20,338 nt of DNA, from contig CAJOEB010000005.1 of the NCBI GenBank assembly GCA_905233775.1, positions 1-20,338 of the forward strand. The letters run 5' to 3'. Source of the DNA: an uncultured Alphaproteobacteria bacterium (GTDB lineage: Bacteria; Pseudomonadota; Alphaproteobacteria; UBA3830). The notes beneath the pieces are model-generated. The model made no database searches. It was not told the DNA's origin and was given only the letters and a program-made list of their open reading frames with translations. A program made the translations under genes and the position numbers. The number at the start of each line of letters is the position of its first letter. The stretch's first letter is position 1. This document shows, in pieces, positions 7,957 through 16,483 of the stretch.

Positions 7957-8227
7957 ATTCCATTTTCTCTTTGTAAGCTTTTGAAAATTTACAATAGAGT
8001 TCTGCTAAAGAGTTATCTTCTTACAAAAGTAATTTTTTGTTTGGCTTTTGAAAATCAAAAACTTCAAAATATAGATTTTTTTCTAAACCAGAATGTTGTA
8101 CAACAGCACTTTCTAATGACTTTTTATTATTAGAAGTTTTATTATTAGAAGTTAACTGATTTCGACTTTTGCAAAAATTCTAATATAAAAAACTCTAATA
8201 GATTGCTACTCAAAAATATATATTCAA
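7957..8227. other. Gene-free spacer with decayed repeat pieces
   Basis: No credible ORF is present. Pieces resembling the ends of the palindromic element are visible: TCTTACAAAAGTAATTTTTT near 8020, similar to the left end of the copy at 15983, and TTTCGACTTTTGCAAAAATTCTAATA near 8160-8185 in parts, similar to a right end. AATCAAAAACTTCAAAAT near 8054 is shared with the decayed copy at 1864-1959. This looks like several insertions in decay. Confidence 0.4.
8122..8151. repeat. Perfect 15 bp tandem duplication
   Basis: TTTTATTATTAGAAG occurs twice back to back (8122-8136, 8137-8151) in the spacer between two convergent transcription units. It is probably a replication slippage product. Confidence 0.75.
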
Positions 8228-8324
8228 TAATAGAGTTATTGCGAAAGTCATTTTATACGTTTTCTATGTACTTATAATCAGAGTCTTCCAAATGCCATTT
8301 TCGACTTTCGCAATAACCCTAATA
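8228..8324. repeat. ~96 bp palindromic element, good copy
   Basis: Terminal inverted repeats of about 22 bp, with TTATTGCGAAAGTC at the left and GACTTTCGCAATAA at the right, differing at only two of 22 positions, enclose a centre with TATAATCAGAG and CTTCCAAATGCCATTTTCG. The copies at 15983 and 19612 have the same length and centre. It lies immediately past the stop of the minus-strand pseudouridine synthase gene and could fold into a long hairpin that ends transcription. No coding capacity is seen, so it resembles a MITE or REP/RPE-type repeat. Confidence 0.8.
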
Positions 8325-8329
8325 TATGT

Positions 8330-9250
8330 TTAATCAATCTTGATATCAGGAAAATATTCGGGAAATTTAGCAGTAATTTCTATATTCGTTCCATCTATTT
8401 CTACTTTATAAGCGTGCAGGAAAAGTTGCTTATGTATCGGATGTCTGTTATATTTTCGATCACCTAAGATAGGCGCATGCAAAGCATCAGCACAATGAAC
8501 TCGTAGTTGATGTTTCCGACCTGTCTGCGGTTGAAGTTCCAATAAAGTATAATACTCAAATCCTGGTGTATTTATTATTTTTCGTACAAAATATTTTGTT
8601 ATTGCTCGTTGTCCTGATTTATCATCTTTTGTAATCTGAATTTTTTCTTCATTTCCAACCATAGTTTTGTGTAAAAAATTATCAATAATGCCATTCGATT
8701 TTATTTTTCCATCAACAATAGCAAAATAAGTTTTATGTATTTTTTCTTCACGAAACATAAGCGTTAATTTTTGTGCAGATAATGTATTTTTTGCAATTAA
8801 CAAAATACCTGAAGTATCTTTATCTATTCTATGAACAAGTTTTAAATCCGGATTAAACGCACTCATCAATTCTTCTACGCATATCTTAACTTTTGACCCC
8901 TTTTGAACAGCTAAATTAGTCGGTTTATTAATCGCAATAAAATCATTGTTTTCAAAGATGATCATTTGTTTAAATTTTTCTGCTGATTTTAAATTCATCT
9001 TTACTTGAGTATCATCATTCTTCGCTTGAGTATCTTTTCTAATAGAAGGAGCTGCTTTTCTTGCAAATATCTTTATGATATCACCAGTTTTTAATCGATC
9101 GGATGCATGTGCAACTTTTTCGTTCACTTTAACTTTCTTTGTTCGAAAAATTTTTTGGAGAAAAGTATAACTTACATCTCCAAATGCATTAACGACAATT
9201 TTATCTGCTCGAAATCCATTTTCAGCAGGAGAAACAACATACTCAATCAT
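8330..9250 (-). CDS. RluA/RluC-family 23S rRNA pseudouridine synthase
   Basis: This enzyme isomerises specific uridines in rRNA to pseudouridine. An N-terminal S4-like RNA-binding domain (about 12-60) precedes the catalytic domain. HRIDKDTSGILL (140-151) holds the catalytic aspartate Asp143. The later motif LQPQTGRKHQLRVH followed by APILGDRKY is typical of the RluA group. At 306 aa it is close to RluC/RluD in size. A low-complexity linker (about 66-90) joins the domains. The target uridines cannot be read from sequence; RluC-type is the best guess. It starts 24 nt after alaS and probably shares its transcript. Confidence 0.92.
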   Translation of the reverse strand: MIEYVVSPAENGFRADKIVVNAFGDVSYTFLQKIFRTKKVKVNEKVAHASDRLKTGDIIKIFARKAAPSIRKDTQAKNDDTQVKMNLKSAEKFKQMIIFENNDFIAINKPTNLAVQKGSKVKICVEELMSAFNPDLKLVHRIDKDTSGILLIAKNTLSAQKLTLMFREEKIHKTYFAIVDGKIKSNGIIDNFLHKTMVGNEEKIQITKDDKSGQRAITKYFVRKIINTPGFEYYTLLELQPQTGRKHQLRVHCADALHAPILGDRKYNRHPIHKQLFLHAYKVEIDGTNIEITAKFPEYFPDIKID

Positions 9251-9274
9251 ATTAATACAAATAACAATATATCA

Positions 9275-11908
9275 TTAACATATTAATTCATTGAATTTGT
9301 TTACAGCATCTTGAATTTTTGCTTTTCCGTTACCTGCTCCTTGTGCAAATGCAGCGCTTCCACCACCCTTTCCGCCAAGAACCGCAACACATTCTTTCAA
9401 AATAACACCTGCATTATATTTTTTTTGCAGATCTGAACTTACACTTATTGCAAGGTTAACTTTATCCGATGAATTTTGTCCTGAAACCATTAGCATAACT
9501 GTATTTTTCGGATATTTTGCTTTTACAAGGTCTCCTAATGACCTTAATTCATTGATATCATAATTATCTATAATAAGAGAAGCGACAAATATACCATTTC
9601 GATCATTGATGTTGATTTTCTCAAAGGCCATTTGTCCTCTATTAATTACCAATTCCTGATTTTTCTTCTTTAATTCTGCAATCAAATCATCTATTTTTCG
9701 CACTATTTCAGAAGCTGAACACTTTAACCGATCAGAAACAGCATCAAGTGTACTTTCCACATTACGCAGATAATCCACGACACGCACTCCGGTTATAGCC
9801 TCTATGCGACGAATTCCCGAGCCTATGCTTGCCTCTGATAAAATCTTGAACGAACCAATCATTGATGTGTTTTTTACATGAGTTCCGCCGCAAAGTTCAA
9901 ATGAAACGGAGCTATCATCTTTCATACTATCATCTTCTGCTACAGAGCAAACCTTTACTGTTCGAACCACATCGCCATATTTTTCACCGAATAAAGCCAT
10001 AGCACCGGCAGAAACTGCTTCATTCTTTGGCATACTTTTATTAATAAGCGGTAATCCCTGCAAAATCCATTCGTTTACCATATCTTCCACTGCTTTTATA
10101 TCATCCTTAGAAAGAGCGGAATTATGAGAAAAATCGAACCGTAAACGTTCATCATTCAAAAAAGATCCACGCTGCGCGATATGATTTCCAAGAACAGATC
10201 GCAAAGCAGCCTGCAAAAGATGAGTTGCCGAATGATTTGCCCTTATTTTTCTACGTCTTTTTGCGTCAATTTCCATTAACACATTACAAGAAACCGAAAT
10301 TTTCCCGTTTATCATTTCTCCTTCATGTGCAATGATCGTGTCACAAAATTTTAGCGTATTTATTACCTTGAATTTTGAACCATCTGATGTTTCAATAATT
10401 CCTGTATCCCCGCATTGACCGCCGCATTCCGCATAAAAAGGAGTAGATGAAGTTATAATAAAAGCAGTACCAGAAGATAACTCAGAAATTTCTGTACCAT
10501 TTTGCACAATCGCTACAATTTTTCCCTCAGATATTTCTTTTTCATATCCAACAAACTCGTTTGGTTGCAATTTTTCTTTTAGATCATGCCAAATTTTATC
10601 TTCTTTTATATCACCAGAACCTGCCCATTTAGCTCGATTTCTTTGTTCTTCCAGCGCTGTTTCAAAACCCGCAATATCAACCGATATATTCTTTGATTTT
10701 AAAATATCCTGTGTAAGATCAAGCGGAAAACCATAAGTATCATATAATTTGAATGCTATATCACCACCAAGAACACCACCGGCAGAAATATTTTGAATAT
10801 CTTTATTGAGAATACTTAGACCACGATCCAGAGTATCTAAAAATTTTTCTTCTTCATTTAAGGTCAATGAAGATATTGTCGCACGAGCCTTTTCTAATTC
10901 GGGATATGCGTCTTTCATAGTATCAATTAAAGATGCTGAAAGTTTAAAAAGAAATGGTTCCTTTATACCAAGCATGTTCACGTGTCTTATTGCTCGTCTC
11001 AAAATTCGGCGCAAAACATATCCGCGCCCTTCGTTGCTGGGAACAACACCATCTGCAATTAAGAATGAAATAGAACGAATATGATCTGCAATAACTTTAT
11101 ATGACGGATATGTATCTTCGAAATTAGTTTTAGAAATCTCTCTTATATCATTGATTAATTTTTTGAACAAATCTGTTTGATAATTATCGTGAACACCTTG
11201 CATAACACTGGTTATACGTTCTAATCCCATACCAGTATCTATGGATTTCTTACTTAACGGAATTTTTTCTCCATTTTGTTTCTGCTCAAACTGCATAAAC
11301 ACCAAATTCCATATTTCGGTATATCTATCCCCTGAATCATCAGGAGTTCCAGGCAGACCACCAGCAACTTCTGCGCCGTGATCATAAAAAATCTCGGTAC
11401 AAGGACCACATGGACCAACATCTCCCATAGACCAGAAATTATCTGAGGTGAAAATTGGAATAATAAGGACATCACCTGCAACTTTCCGCCATAATTGTTT
11501 GGCTTCTTCATCAGTATGGTACACAGTCACTAACAGTTTTTCTTTTGGAATTCCCAATTCCTTCGTTAGAAAACTCCAAGCGAAATTAATAGCATCTGCT
11601 TTAAAATAATCTCCAAATGAAAAATTTCCCAACATCTCGAAAAATGTATGATGACGTGCTGTATATCCGACTTGATCCAAATCATTATGTTTTCCGCCAG
11701 CGCGAATACATTTTTGCGATGTTGTTGCTCTTTTATACTCTCTAGTCTCTAATCCGGTAAATACATTTTTAAACTGAACCATACCGGCATTTGTAAAAAG
11801 CAAACTCGGATCGTTATAAGGGACAACAGGACTTGATTCTACAATTCTATGATCATTTTTTTCAAAAAATTTCAGAAAAGCTGTTCTTATATCTGAAGCA
11901 AGCAACAT
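9275..11908 (-). CDS. alaS: Alanyl-tRNA synthetase
   Basis: This enzyme charges tRNA-Ala and edits mischarged Ser and Gly. All domains are present, numbered here from the upstream ATG at 11914. The class II core carries TNAGMVQFKNVF and motif 2 in HHTFFEMLGNFSFGDYF. The editing domain carries zinc ligands in HSATH (561-565) and CGGTH (675-679). A coiled region (about 735-765) leads to the C-Ala domain with GGKGGG (847-852). Total length is about 877, usual for the family. Two ATGs compete; GAGGG on the minus strand is adjacent to the first (11914) but 8-9 nt from the second, so 11908 is chosen. The rRNA pseudouridine synthase follows after 24 nt. Confidence 0.97.
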   Translation of the reverse strand: MLLASDIRTAFLKFFEKNDHRIVESSPVVPYNDPSLLFTNAGMVQFKNVFTGLETREYKRATTSQKCIRAGGKHNDLDQVGYTARHHTFFEMLGNFSFGDYFKADAINFAWSFLTKELGIPKEKLLVTVYHTDEEAKQLWRKVAGDVLIIPIFTSDNFWSMGDVGPCGPCTEIFYDHGAEVAGGLPGTPDDSGDRYTEIWNLVFMQFEQKQNGEKIPLSKKSIDTGMGLERITSVMQGVHDNYQTDLFKKLINDIREISKTNFEDTYPSYKVIADHIRSISFLIADGVVPSNEGRGYVLRRILRRAIRHVNMLGIKEPFLFKLSASLIDTMKDAYPELEKARATISSLTLNEEEKFLDTLDRGLSILNKDIQNISAGGVLGGDIAFKLYDTYGFPLDLTQDILKSKNISVDIAGFETALEEQRNRAKWAGSGDIKEDKIWHDLKEKLQPNEFVGYEKEISEGKIVAIVQNGTEISELSSGTAFIITSSTPFYAECGGQCGDTGIIETSDGSKFKVINTLKFCDTIIAHEGEMINGKISVSCNVLMEIDAKRRRKIRANHSATHLLQAALRSVLGNHIAQRGSFLNDERLRFDFSHNSALSKDDIKAVEDMVNEWILQGLPLINKSMPKNEAVSAGAMALFGEKYGDVVRTVKVCSVAEDDSMKDDSSVSFELCGGTHVKNTSMIGSFKILSEASIGSGIRRIEAITGVRVVDYLRNVESTLDAVSDRLKCSASEIVRKIDDLIAELKKKNQELVINRGQMAFEKININDRNGIFVASLIIDNYDINELRSLGDLVKAKYPKNTVMLMVSGQNSSDKVNLAISVSSDLQKKYNAGVILKECVAVLGGKGGGSAAFAQGAGNGKAKIQDAVNKFNELIC

Positions 11909-12015
11909 AAACATACCCTCACATTCGTGAAAAATTGAAAAAGATTATACATCTCTCAGAAAAAGAAAACCAGAAAATACCATAAATTACTAATACTAAA
12001 TTACTAATCCATAAG

Positions 12016-13473
12016 TTACTTTTGCATCGTCGATTTAGAATAAATCATGCTAAAAGGAACATATGTATGTTTCTGACTTTCCGGATCATATATATGCAAA
12101 ATAACCTTATCTGCTTTTGAAACAGTAACATTACGCATTTCAGTTTTTAGACCTGCAATATTGGATATTTTTGCTTGATTAACACCTAAAATCACATTTC
12201 CAAATGACATACTACTGGATTCATTATCAACACTTGCTATCAAAACACCGTTTATTTTTTCAGGAATACCGAAATGATTTTTCAAATCCGTAGTTAATTC
12301 CGCAACACCAACAGATAAATAATCGATTTTTTGATATGGAATTTCTTTTTTTGTAGAAGATTCTTGATATACCGCTGTCTCATTATCATCTTTGACTCCT
12401 ACTCTGACATTAAAGGTCATTTCGCTGCCGTTTCGCATAACAACTACTTTGATTATTTTGTCGATCGGTAGACTGGCGAGTATATAATCAGGATTTGTTT
12501 TTTCGGTAATATTCTCACCATCGAGTGACAGTAATATATCGTCTTCACGAATGCCGGAAAGATCTGCCGGAGATGCTTTTTCCACCTCTGATACAGCAAA
12601 ACCACACCGTCTTAAACCTAACGCATTTTCTACGTCTCTACTTAAAGGAACAGCAGAAATACCTATCCAACTGCGACGTACTTTTCCGAACATTTTTAAC
12701 TGATCAACGATTTTCTTTAAGACGTTAGCAGGAATTGCAAAACCTATACCGGTATTTTGCATACCATCCGACATAAACACCGTTACCATACCAATTACTT
12801 TACAATCGTGTGTAAATAACGGACCGCCGGAATCCCCATGATCTACTTTCGCATCAAGCTGCAAAAATGGTATATCCCCATTAAAGTCTGAATTAAAATC
12901 CGATTTGTTTACTTGATCAGGTAAACTCGACACTTTTGCTCCAACAATTCCGTAAGTTACACGAGTATTTAATCCGAAAGGATGTCCTGCAACAAAAATA
13001 GGCGTCGTAATCTCTACGTTATCGGAGTCATCGAACACAACCGTCGGCAAATCTCCTTTAAACTTCTCTATATTACGCAATTTTTCAACATCTATTTCCA
13101 ATAAAGCTGTATCATACTGGGCGTCCTTTCCCTTTAATTTCGCTATACAACGCAAACCACTATGAAAAACAACTTCTATTTTCGAAGCACCAGCTATAAC
13201 ATGATAGTTTGTTAAAATCAGTCCGCTTTTATCGATAATAAACCCTGATCCGACAATTCTGTCCATATTAGAACTACCATCTGAATTATCTATATTAGAA
13301 TCGACAATAACACCGACAACCGGATCCATAAGACGCTGTTCAGCCCCCTGCCCTGCTAACGGAGAAAAAGCAAAAACATTTCCAAAACTACAGAAGAACA
13401 AAGAAAAGGCAATCAAAATATTTTTAACAATATTTTTTACAAAACTATTAAATCGGTTACAGCTATTATTCAT
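12016..13473 (-). CDS. DegP/HtrA-family periplasmic serine protease
   Basis: This is a periplasmic quality-control protease and chaperone. An N-terminal signal peptide (basic start, hydrophobic 17-30, likely cleavage after AFA near residue 36) leads to a trypsin-like domain. The triad is His91 (TNYHVIAG), Asp121 (YDTALLEI) and Ser215 (HGDSGGPLF). Two PDZ domains follow at about 255-355 and 385-475. The 485 residues match DegP/MucD. The active-site loop reads HGDSGG rather than the common PGNSGG, but the nucleophile is intact. It starts 6 nt after hflC, with its ribosome binding site inside the hflC end, so it is co-transcribed with hflK-hflC, a typical alphaproteobacterial operon. Confidence 0.94.
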   Translation of the reverse strand: MNNSCNRFNSFVKNIVKNILIAFSLFFCSFGNVFAFSPLAGQGAEQRLMDPVVGVIVDSNIDNSDGSSNMDRIVGSGFIIDKSGLILTNYHVIAGASKIEVVFHSGLRCIAKLKGKDAQYDTALLEIDVEKLRNIEKFKGDLPTVVFDDSDNVEITTPIFVAGHPFGLNTRVTYGIVGAKVSSLPDQVNKSDFNSDFNGDIPFLQLDAKVDHGDSGGPLFTHDCKVIGMVTVFMSDGMQNTGIGFAIPANVLKKIVDQLKMFGKVRRSWIGISAVPLSRDVENALGLRRCGFAVSEVEKASPADLSGIREDDILLSLDGENITEKTNPDYILASLPIDKIIKVVVMRNGSEMTFNVRVGVKDDNETAVYQESSTKKEIPYQKIDYLSVGVAELTTDLKNHFGIPEKINGVLIASVDNESSSMSFGNVILGVNQAKISNIAGLKTEMRNVTVSKADKVILHIYDPESQKHTYVPFSMIYSKSTMQK

Positions 13474-13479
13474 CTCGTA

Positions 13480-14346
13480 TTACTTCCCTTCATTTAAGGT
13501 ACGAAAAAACTTCCCTTTAGGCGACAACACAAACGCCGTATTTGGTTTCGAAAATGCCGAACGATATGCATTTAATGACTGAAAAAACTCAAAAAATTCC
13601 TTATCTTTAGAAAAAGCTTCAACATATATTTTATTCGCTTCCGCTTCTCCTTCTGCAATCAGCATTTGAACTTTCGTATTAGCCTGCGCAAGAGCTATTG
13701 CATTTTCCTTATCTGCCGTTGATGTAATAACTTTTGCAATCTCAACACCTTTTGCTCTGATTTCTCGTGCTTCTCGTTCTCTTTCGCTGATCATTCTTTG
13801 ACAGATTGCTTCACTGTTTTGTACCGGAAGATCTGTTTTCTTTATTCTTACATCAACTACATTTATTCCAAATGCTGTTGCCGCTTTATTAACTTCATCG
13901 CGAATTTTATTCATAGCCGAAATTCTCGTATCTGAAAGTAAAGTCGATAACTCTAAACCACCTAATACACTGCTCAAACTTCCAAGAACAATCGGATTAA
14001 GTCTGATCAAAACGCCTTTTTCATTGTATACCGTTTGATAAAATTTCAGTGGATCAACGATTTTATAGCGACCAAACGCATCAACCATAATCCTACGTTT
14101 ATCTCCAAGTGTAATTTCAAGCGCCGACAACTCCACACTCATAAGACGTTTATCAAAGAATGCCAGTTTTTCCAACATAGGAACCTTAAAATGCAGTCCA
14201 GGATCTTTTATTACGCGAACAGGATCACCAAATCGCGTAACAACTACCTGTTCAATTTGGTTTACGGTAAACAATCCATCCAAAAATATCGCCAAACAAA
14301 AAACAACAGCAATATAAGAAAAAATTTTCTTCAAATCCGCATTCAT
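13480..14346 (-). CDS. hflC: FtsH regulator HflC
   Basis: This SPFH/band 7 membrane protein forms with HflK the large periplasmic cage that surrounds and modulates the FtsH protease. An N-terminal anchor helix (about 8-26) is followed by the conserved start of the SPFH domain, VNQIEQVVVTRFGDPVRVI, then PGLHFKVP and FDKRL. SEREREAREIRAKG and the Ala/Glu-rich helix IAEGEAEANKIY mark the coiled C-terminal half. The 288 residues are a usual length. The ATG overlaps the hflK stop in ATGA, so the pair is translationally coupled. Confidence 0.96.
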   Translation of the reverse strand: MNADLKKIFSYIAVVFCLAIFLDGLFTVNQIEQVVVTRFGDPVRVIKDPGLHFKVPMLEKLAFFDKRLMSVELSALEITLGDKRRIMVDAFGRYKIVDPLKFYQTVYNEKGVLIRLNPIVLGSLSSVLGGLELSTLLSDTRISAMNKIRDEVNKAATAFGINVVDVRIKKTDLPVQNSEAICQRMISEREREAREIRAKGVEIAKVITSTADKENAIALAQANTKVQMLIAEGEAEANKIYVEAFSKDKEFFEFFQSLNAYRSAFSKPNTAFVLSPKGKFFRTLNEGK

Positions 14347-15479
14347 GACTTAATCTCCTGATCATTTTGAGATTTATTTTTCATAAGTTCGTTAAGAGGA
14401 AGATATGGCGTCGCTTTTACGCTTTCATCCACAATAATTTTGTCCACATCTTTGTATATATCCTTCATTGTGTCTATATATAAGCGTTTTTCAACAATTT
14501 CAGGTGCCAACTTGTATTGCGAATACGCAGATAAAAACCTTGCGACCGCTCCTTTCGCTGTTTCGATAATCGAACGTTTCATAGACTCGCCATTGTTGAT
14601 TTTTTCGGCAACCAATCCACGAGTACGTGCTCTGGTATCTCTGTCATATGCCTCTGCTTTGTTTTTCTCGCTCTGTTGCTCCGCTTGTGCACGTTCCACA
14701 TCTCTGAAAGCATCAACAACTGAAAGAGGAGGTTCAACACGCTGCAATTCAACACGCAAAATATCGACACCCATTTTGTATTCATCCATCAAAGCCTGCA
14801 GATTTTCTTTCACTAACCTTTGAACCTCTCCGCGACCTTCTGTTTGGACATAAGAAAACAATTGCTGCCCGACAATCTCTCGCATAACACTTTCGGCAAC
14901 AGCACGAACAGTAACTTCCGGTGTCTTAGCGTTAAAAAGATAATCTTCGACCGCTGTTTCCCTGACTTTCCACAAAACACTGAAACTAATATTCGCCAGA
15001 TTGGAATCACCGGTCAGCATCAGACTTTCTTCTTGCTGACTTTTGAAAAATGAGCCGATATCAATCTGCTTGACCGTCGTAACTTTCTGCAAAATTGCTT
15101 CTTCGAACGGATATGGCAACACATATTGCAAACCAGGTCCTACAGTACGCACCCATTTACCAAAACGAAGAACAACTCCACGTTCATCATGCTGAACTTG
15201 ATAAAATCCTGTGCTGAGATACAATGCCGCAACAATCCCGACAATAATACCCCATGATTTCCGATCACTGCCACTATTGTTGCCATGATTATTATTGTTA
15301 TTGTTGTAGTTATTGGATCCGTTATTATTATCGTTATCACCGCTGTTTTTGATTTTCCAACCAAAAATCTTTTCGATCTCATCGATTATATTAACATTTT
15401 TCCCATTTGTTTGTTTTTTGTTACTCCACGGATTTTTATTGTCCGAACCTGACGTTTCCCATGGATTTTTTGAAACCAT
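14343..15479 (-). CDS. hflK: FtsH regulator HflK, with Asn-rich N-terminal region
   Basis: This is the partner of HflC in the FtsH-modulating complex. The short cytoplasmic N-terminus starts with two NPW motifs (KNPWETSG, KNPWSNKK) and an Asn-rich stretch (about 47-70) where many relatives are Gly-rich. A membrane helix follows (about 75-93), then the SPFH domain with VQHDERGVVLRFGKWV followed by GPGLQYVLPYPFE. The late part contains RVEPPLSVVDAFRDVERAQA and a coiled, basic helix. At 378 aa it is complete. It is the first gene of hflK-hflC-degP; the start at 15479 gives the typical MxxKNPW beginning. Confidence 0.96.
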   Translation of the reverse strand: MVSKNPWETSGSDNKNPWSNKKQTNGKNVNIIDEIEKIFGWKIKNSGDNDNNNGSNNYNNNNNNHGNNSGSDRKSWGIIVGIVAALYLSTGFYQVQHDERGVVLRFGKWVRTVGPGLQYVLPYPFEEAILQKVTTVKQIDIGSFFKSQQEESLMLTGDSNLANISFSVLWKVRETAVEDYLFNAKTPEVTVRAVAESVMREIVGQQLFSYVQTEGRGEVQRLVKENLQALMDEYKMGVDILRVELQRVEPPLSVVDAFRDVERAQAEQQSEKNKAEAYDRDTRARTRGLVAEKINNGESMKRSIIETAKGAVARFLSAYSQYKLAPEIVEKRLYIDTMKDIYKDVDKIIVDESVKATPYLPLNELMKNKSQNDQEIKS

Positions 15480-15559
15480 AAAAGATACTCCCGAATACCG
15501 TATAACCCGTATAAATAGGTTTAAAAATATAATAAAATAATAAATAAAAACAGGTCTGG

Positions 15560-15588
15560 ATTATAGCAAATAATACTTTACTCTTGAA
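15560..15588 (-). promoter_or_regulatory. Possible promoter of hflK-hflC-degP
   Basis: On the minus strand TATAAT (15565-15560) is a perfect -10. With a 17 nt spacer the -35 would be TTCAAG (15588-15583), a poor match lying in a tandem duplication. The leader would be about 75 nt. Confidence 0.3.
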
Positions 15589-15607
15589 TAGAATTCTTGA
15601 ATAGAAA
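15582..15607. repeat. 13 bp tandem duplication
   Basis: TCTTGAATAGAAT (15582-15594) is followed by TCTTGAATAGAAA (15595-15607), identical at 12 of 13 positions. It overlaps the possible -35 of hflK. Confidence 0.7.
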
Positions 15608-15660
15608 AAGTTATTTCTGCAACAACAGTTTTTTTCAAAGATCGCTTTTTCGGAATTTTT

Positions 15661-15684
15661 TTAGATCTTAAGTTAGATCTTAAA
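15661..15684. repeat. 12 bp tandem duplication
   Basis: TTAGATCTTAAG (15661-15672) is followed by TTAGATCTTAAA (15673-15684), identical at 11 of 12 positions. Each unit contains the near-palindrome TTAGATCTTAA. Confidence 0.7.
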
Positions 15685-15982
15685 AATTAATTTTAATCAA
15701 TCAGCCCTAAAAAAATCATTTCCAATTTTTATAAAAATGTTTTTGATAATTAAATTATTAGTATCAATAATAAATAATTTAATAATAAACAATTCCCTAT
15801 TTTAATATCAGATAATACAAAAGCAAAAACAACCAATTGACATCAATAAGTAATTACACATATACGACGTATTTTATGAGAATAAATAAAAACGAATATT
15901 TTTTATAAAAAAAATTATTTATTGTGTTTTTCTGTACTAAATAGTATTTCAGTCATCGAACAAAATGAAATTAGCATTAATC

Positions 15983-16078
15983 AATAGATCTCTTGCAAAA
16001 GTAATTTTTGGATATTATAGTCCCTGATAATCAGGTTCTCAAAAATGTTGTTTTCGACTTTCGCAATAACCCTAATAG
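15983..16078. repeat. ~96 bp palindromic element, good copy
   Basis: The left end AATAGATCTCTTGCAAAAGT and the right end ACTTTCGCAATAACCCTAAT are imperfect inverted repeats. The centre holds the perfect palindrome CCTGATAATCAGG. Length and centre match the copies at 8228 and 19612. The two arms carry different terminal versions (ATCTCTTG versus the complement of CAATAACCC), as if hybrids form between element variants. Confidence 0.8.
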
Positions 16079-16093
16079 ATACTATTTTGATAA

Positions 16094-16165
16094 GTGAACG
16101 GATATAATCTTGATGCTCTAGCAGTATTATTTCACGAACTTAATCCTAATATAGAAGAAGAATAG
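16094..16165 (+). pseudogene. Possible gene remnant or very small ORF (23 aa)
   Basis: GTG at 16094 opens a 23-codon frame with a protein-like composition (VNGYNLDALAVLFHELNPN, then IEEE) before TAG at 16163-16165. A stop directly precedes it, and it begins just after the palindromic element ends. This could be the C-terminal stub of a gene broken by the element. I do not recognise the protein, there is no clear ribosome binding site, and chance is possible. Confidence 0.2.
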
Positions 16166-16483
16166 CGGCTAAAAAAATCTCTATGAATTTTATAAATAAT
16201 CATAAAATAAACATTTATAAATAAGTTGTAGAAAAATATAAAAGATCAGAAAGGTTTCATAGCATTTCTGAACTCTTTATTTCAAATAAAATTATCTCTT
16301 TCAAAAAAAATAAAGAAATGTCTAAAAAAAATCTAACAAACAAAAATAGTTATTATCCATCGACGATAATCATTTTCGCAAATCTCTTGACTAAAAAATA
16401 CAGTTCTTCGATACTCTCTGCGTTAGATAACACAAAAAGTATAAGTATTTAATAGGTATTTAAAAATTCAGGAGAATAGTGAA
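16166..16483 (+). promoter_or_regulatory. ychF upstream region with a sigma-70-like promoter at 16387-16415
   Basis: TTGACT (16387-16392), a 17 nt spacer and GATACT (16410-16415) form a fair promoter with an expected start near 16422, leaving a leader of about 60 nt. Upstream, TCAGAAA (16246-16252) and TTTCTGA (16265-16271) can pair as a 7 bp hairpin of unknown meaning. AGGAG lies 9 nt before the ychF ATG. Confidence 0.45.

Larger units (their letters stand above)
15480..15982. other. AT-rich spacer upstream of hflK
   Basis: No credible gene is present. The part next to hflK holds a possible promoter and two short tandem duplications. The remainder (15690-15980) is about 80% AT with no motif I can support. 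Confidence 0.5.

Noticed and set aside
10806..11084. Plus-strand frame of 92 codons inside alaS
   Set aside because: It is antisense to a complete, conserved alaS and has no family-like features. The same applies to other frames overlapping pntB, fabF, hflK and ychF.
15140..15382. Minus-strand frame rich in Thr and Ile
   Set aside because: It is a shifted reading of the Asn-rich repeat in hflK, not a gene.
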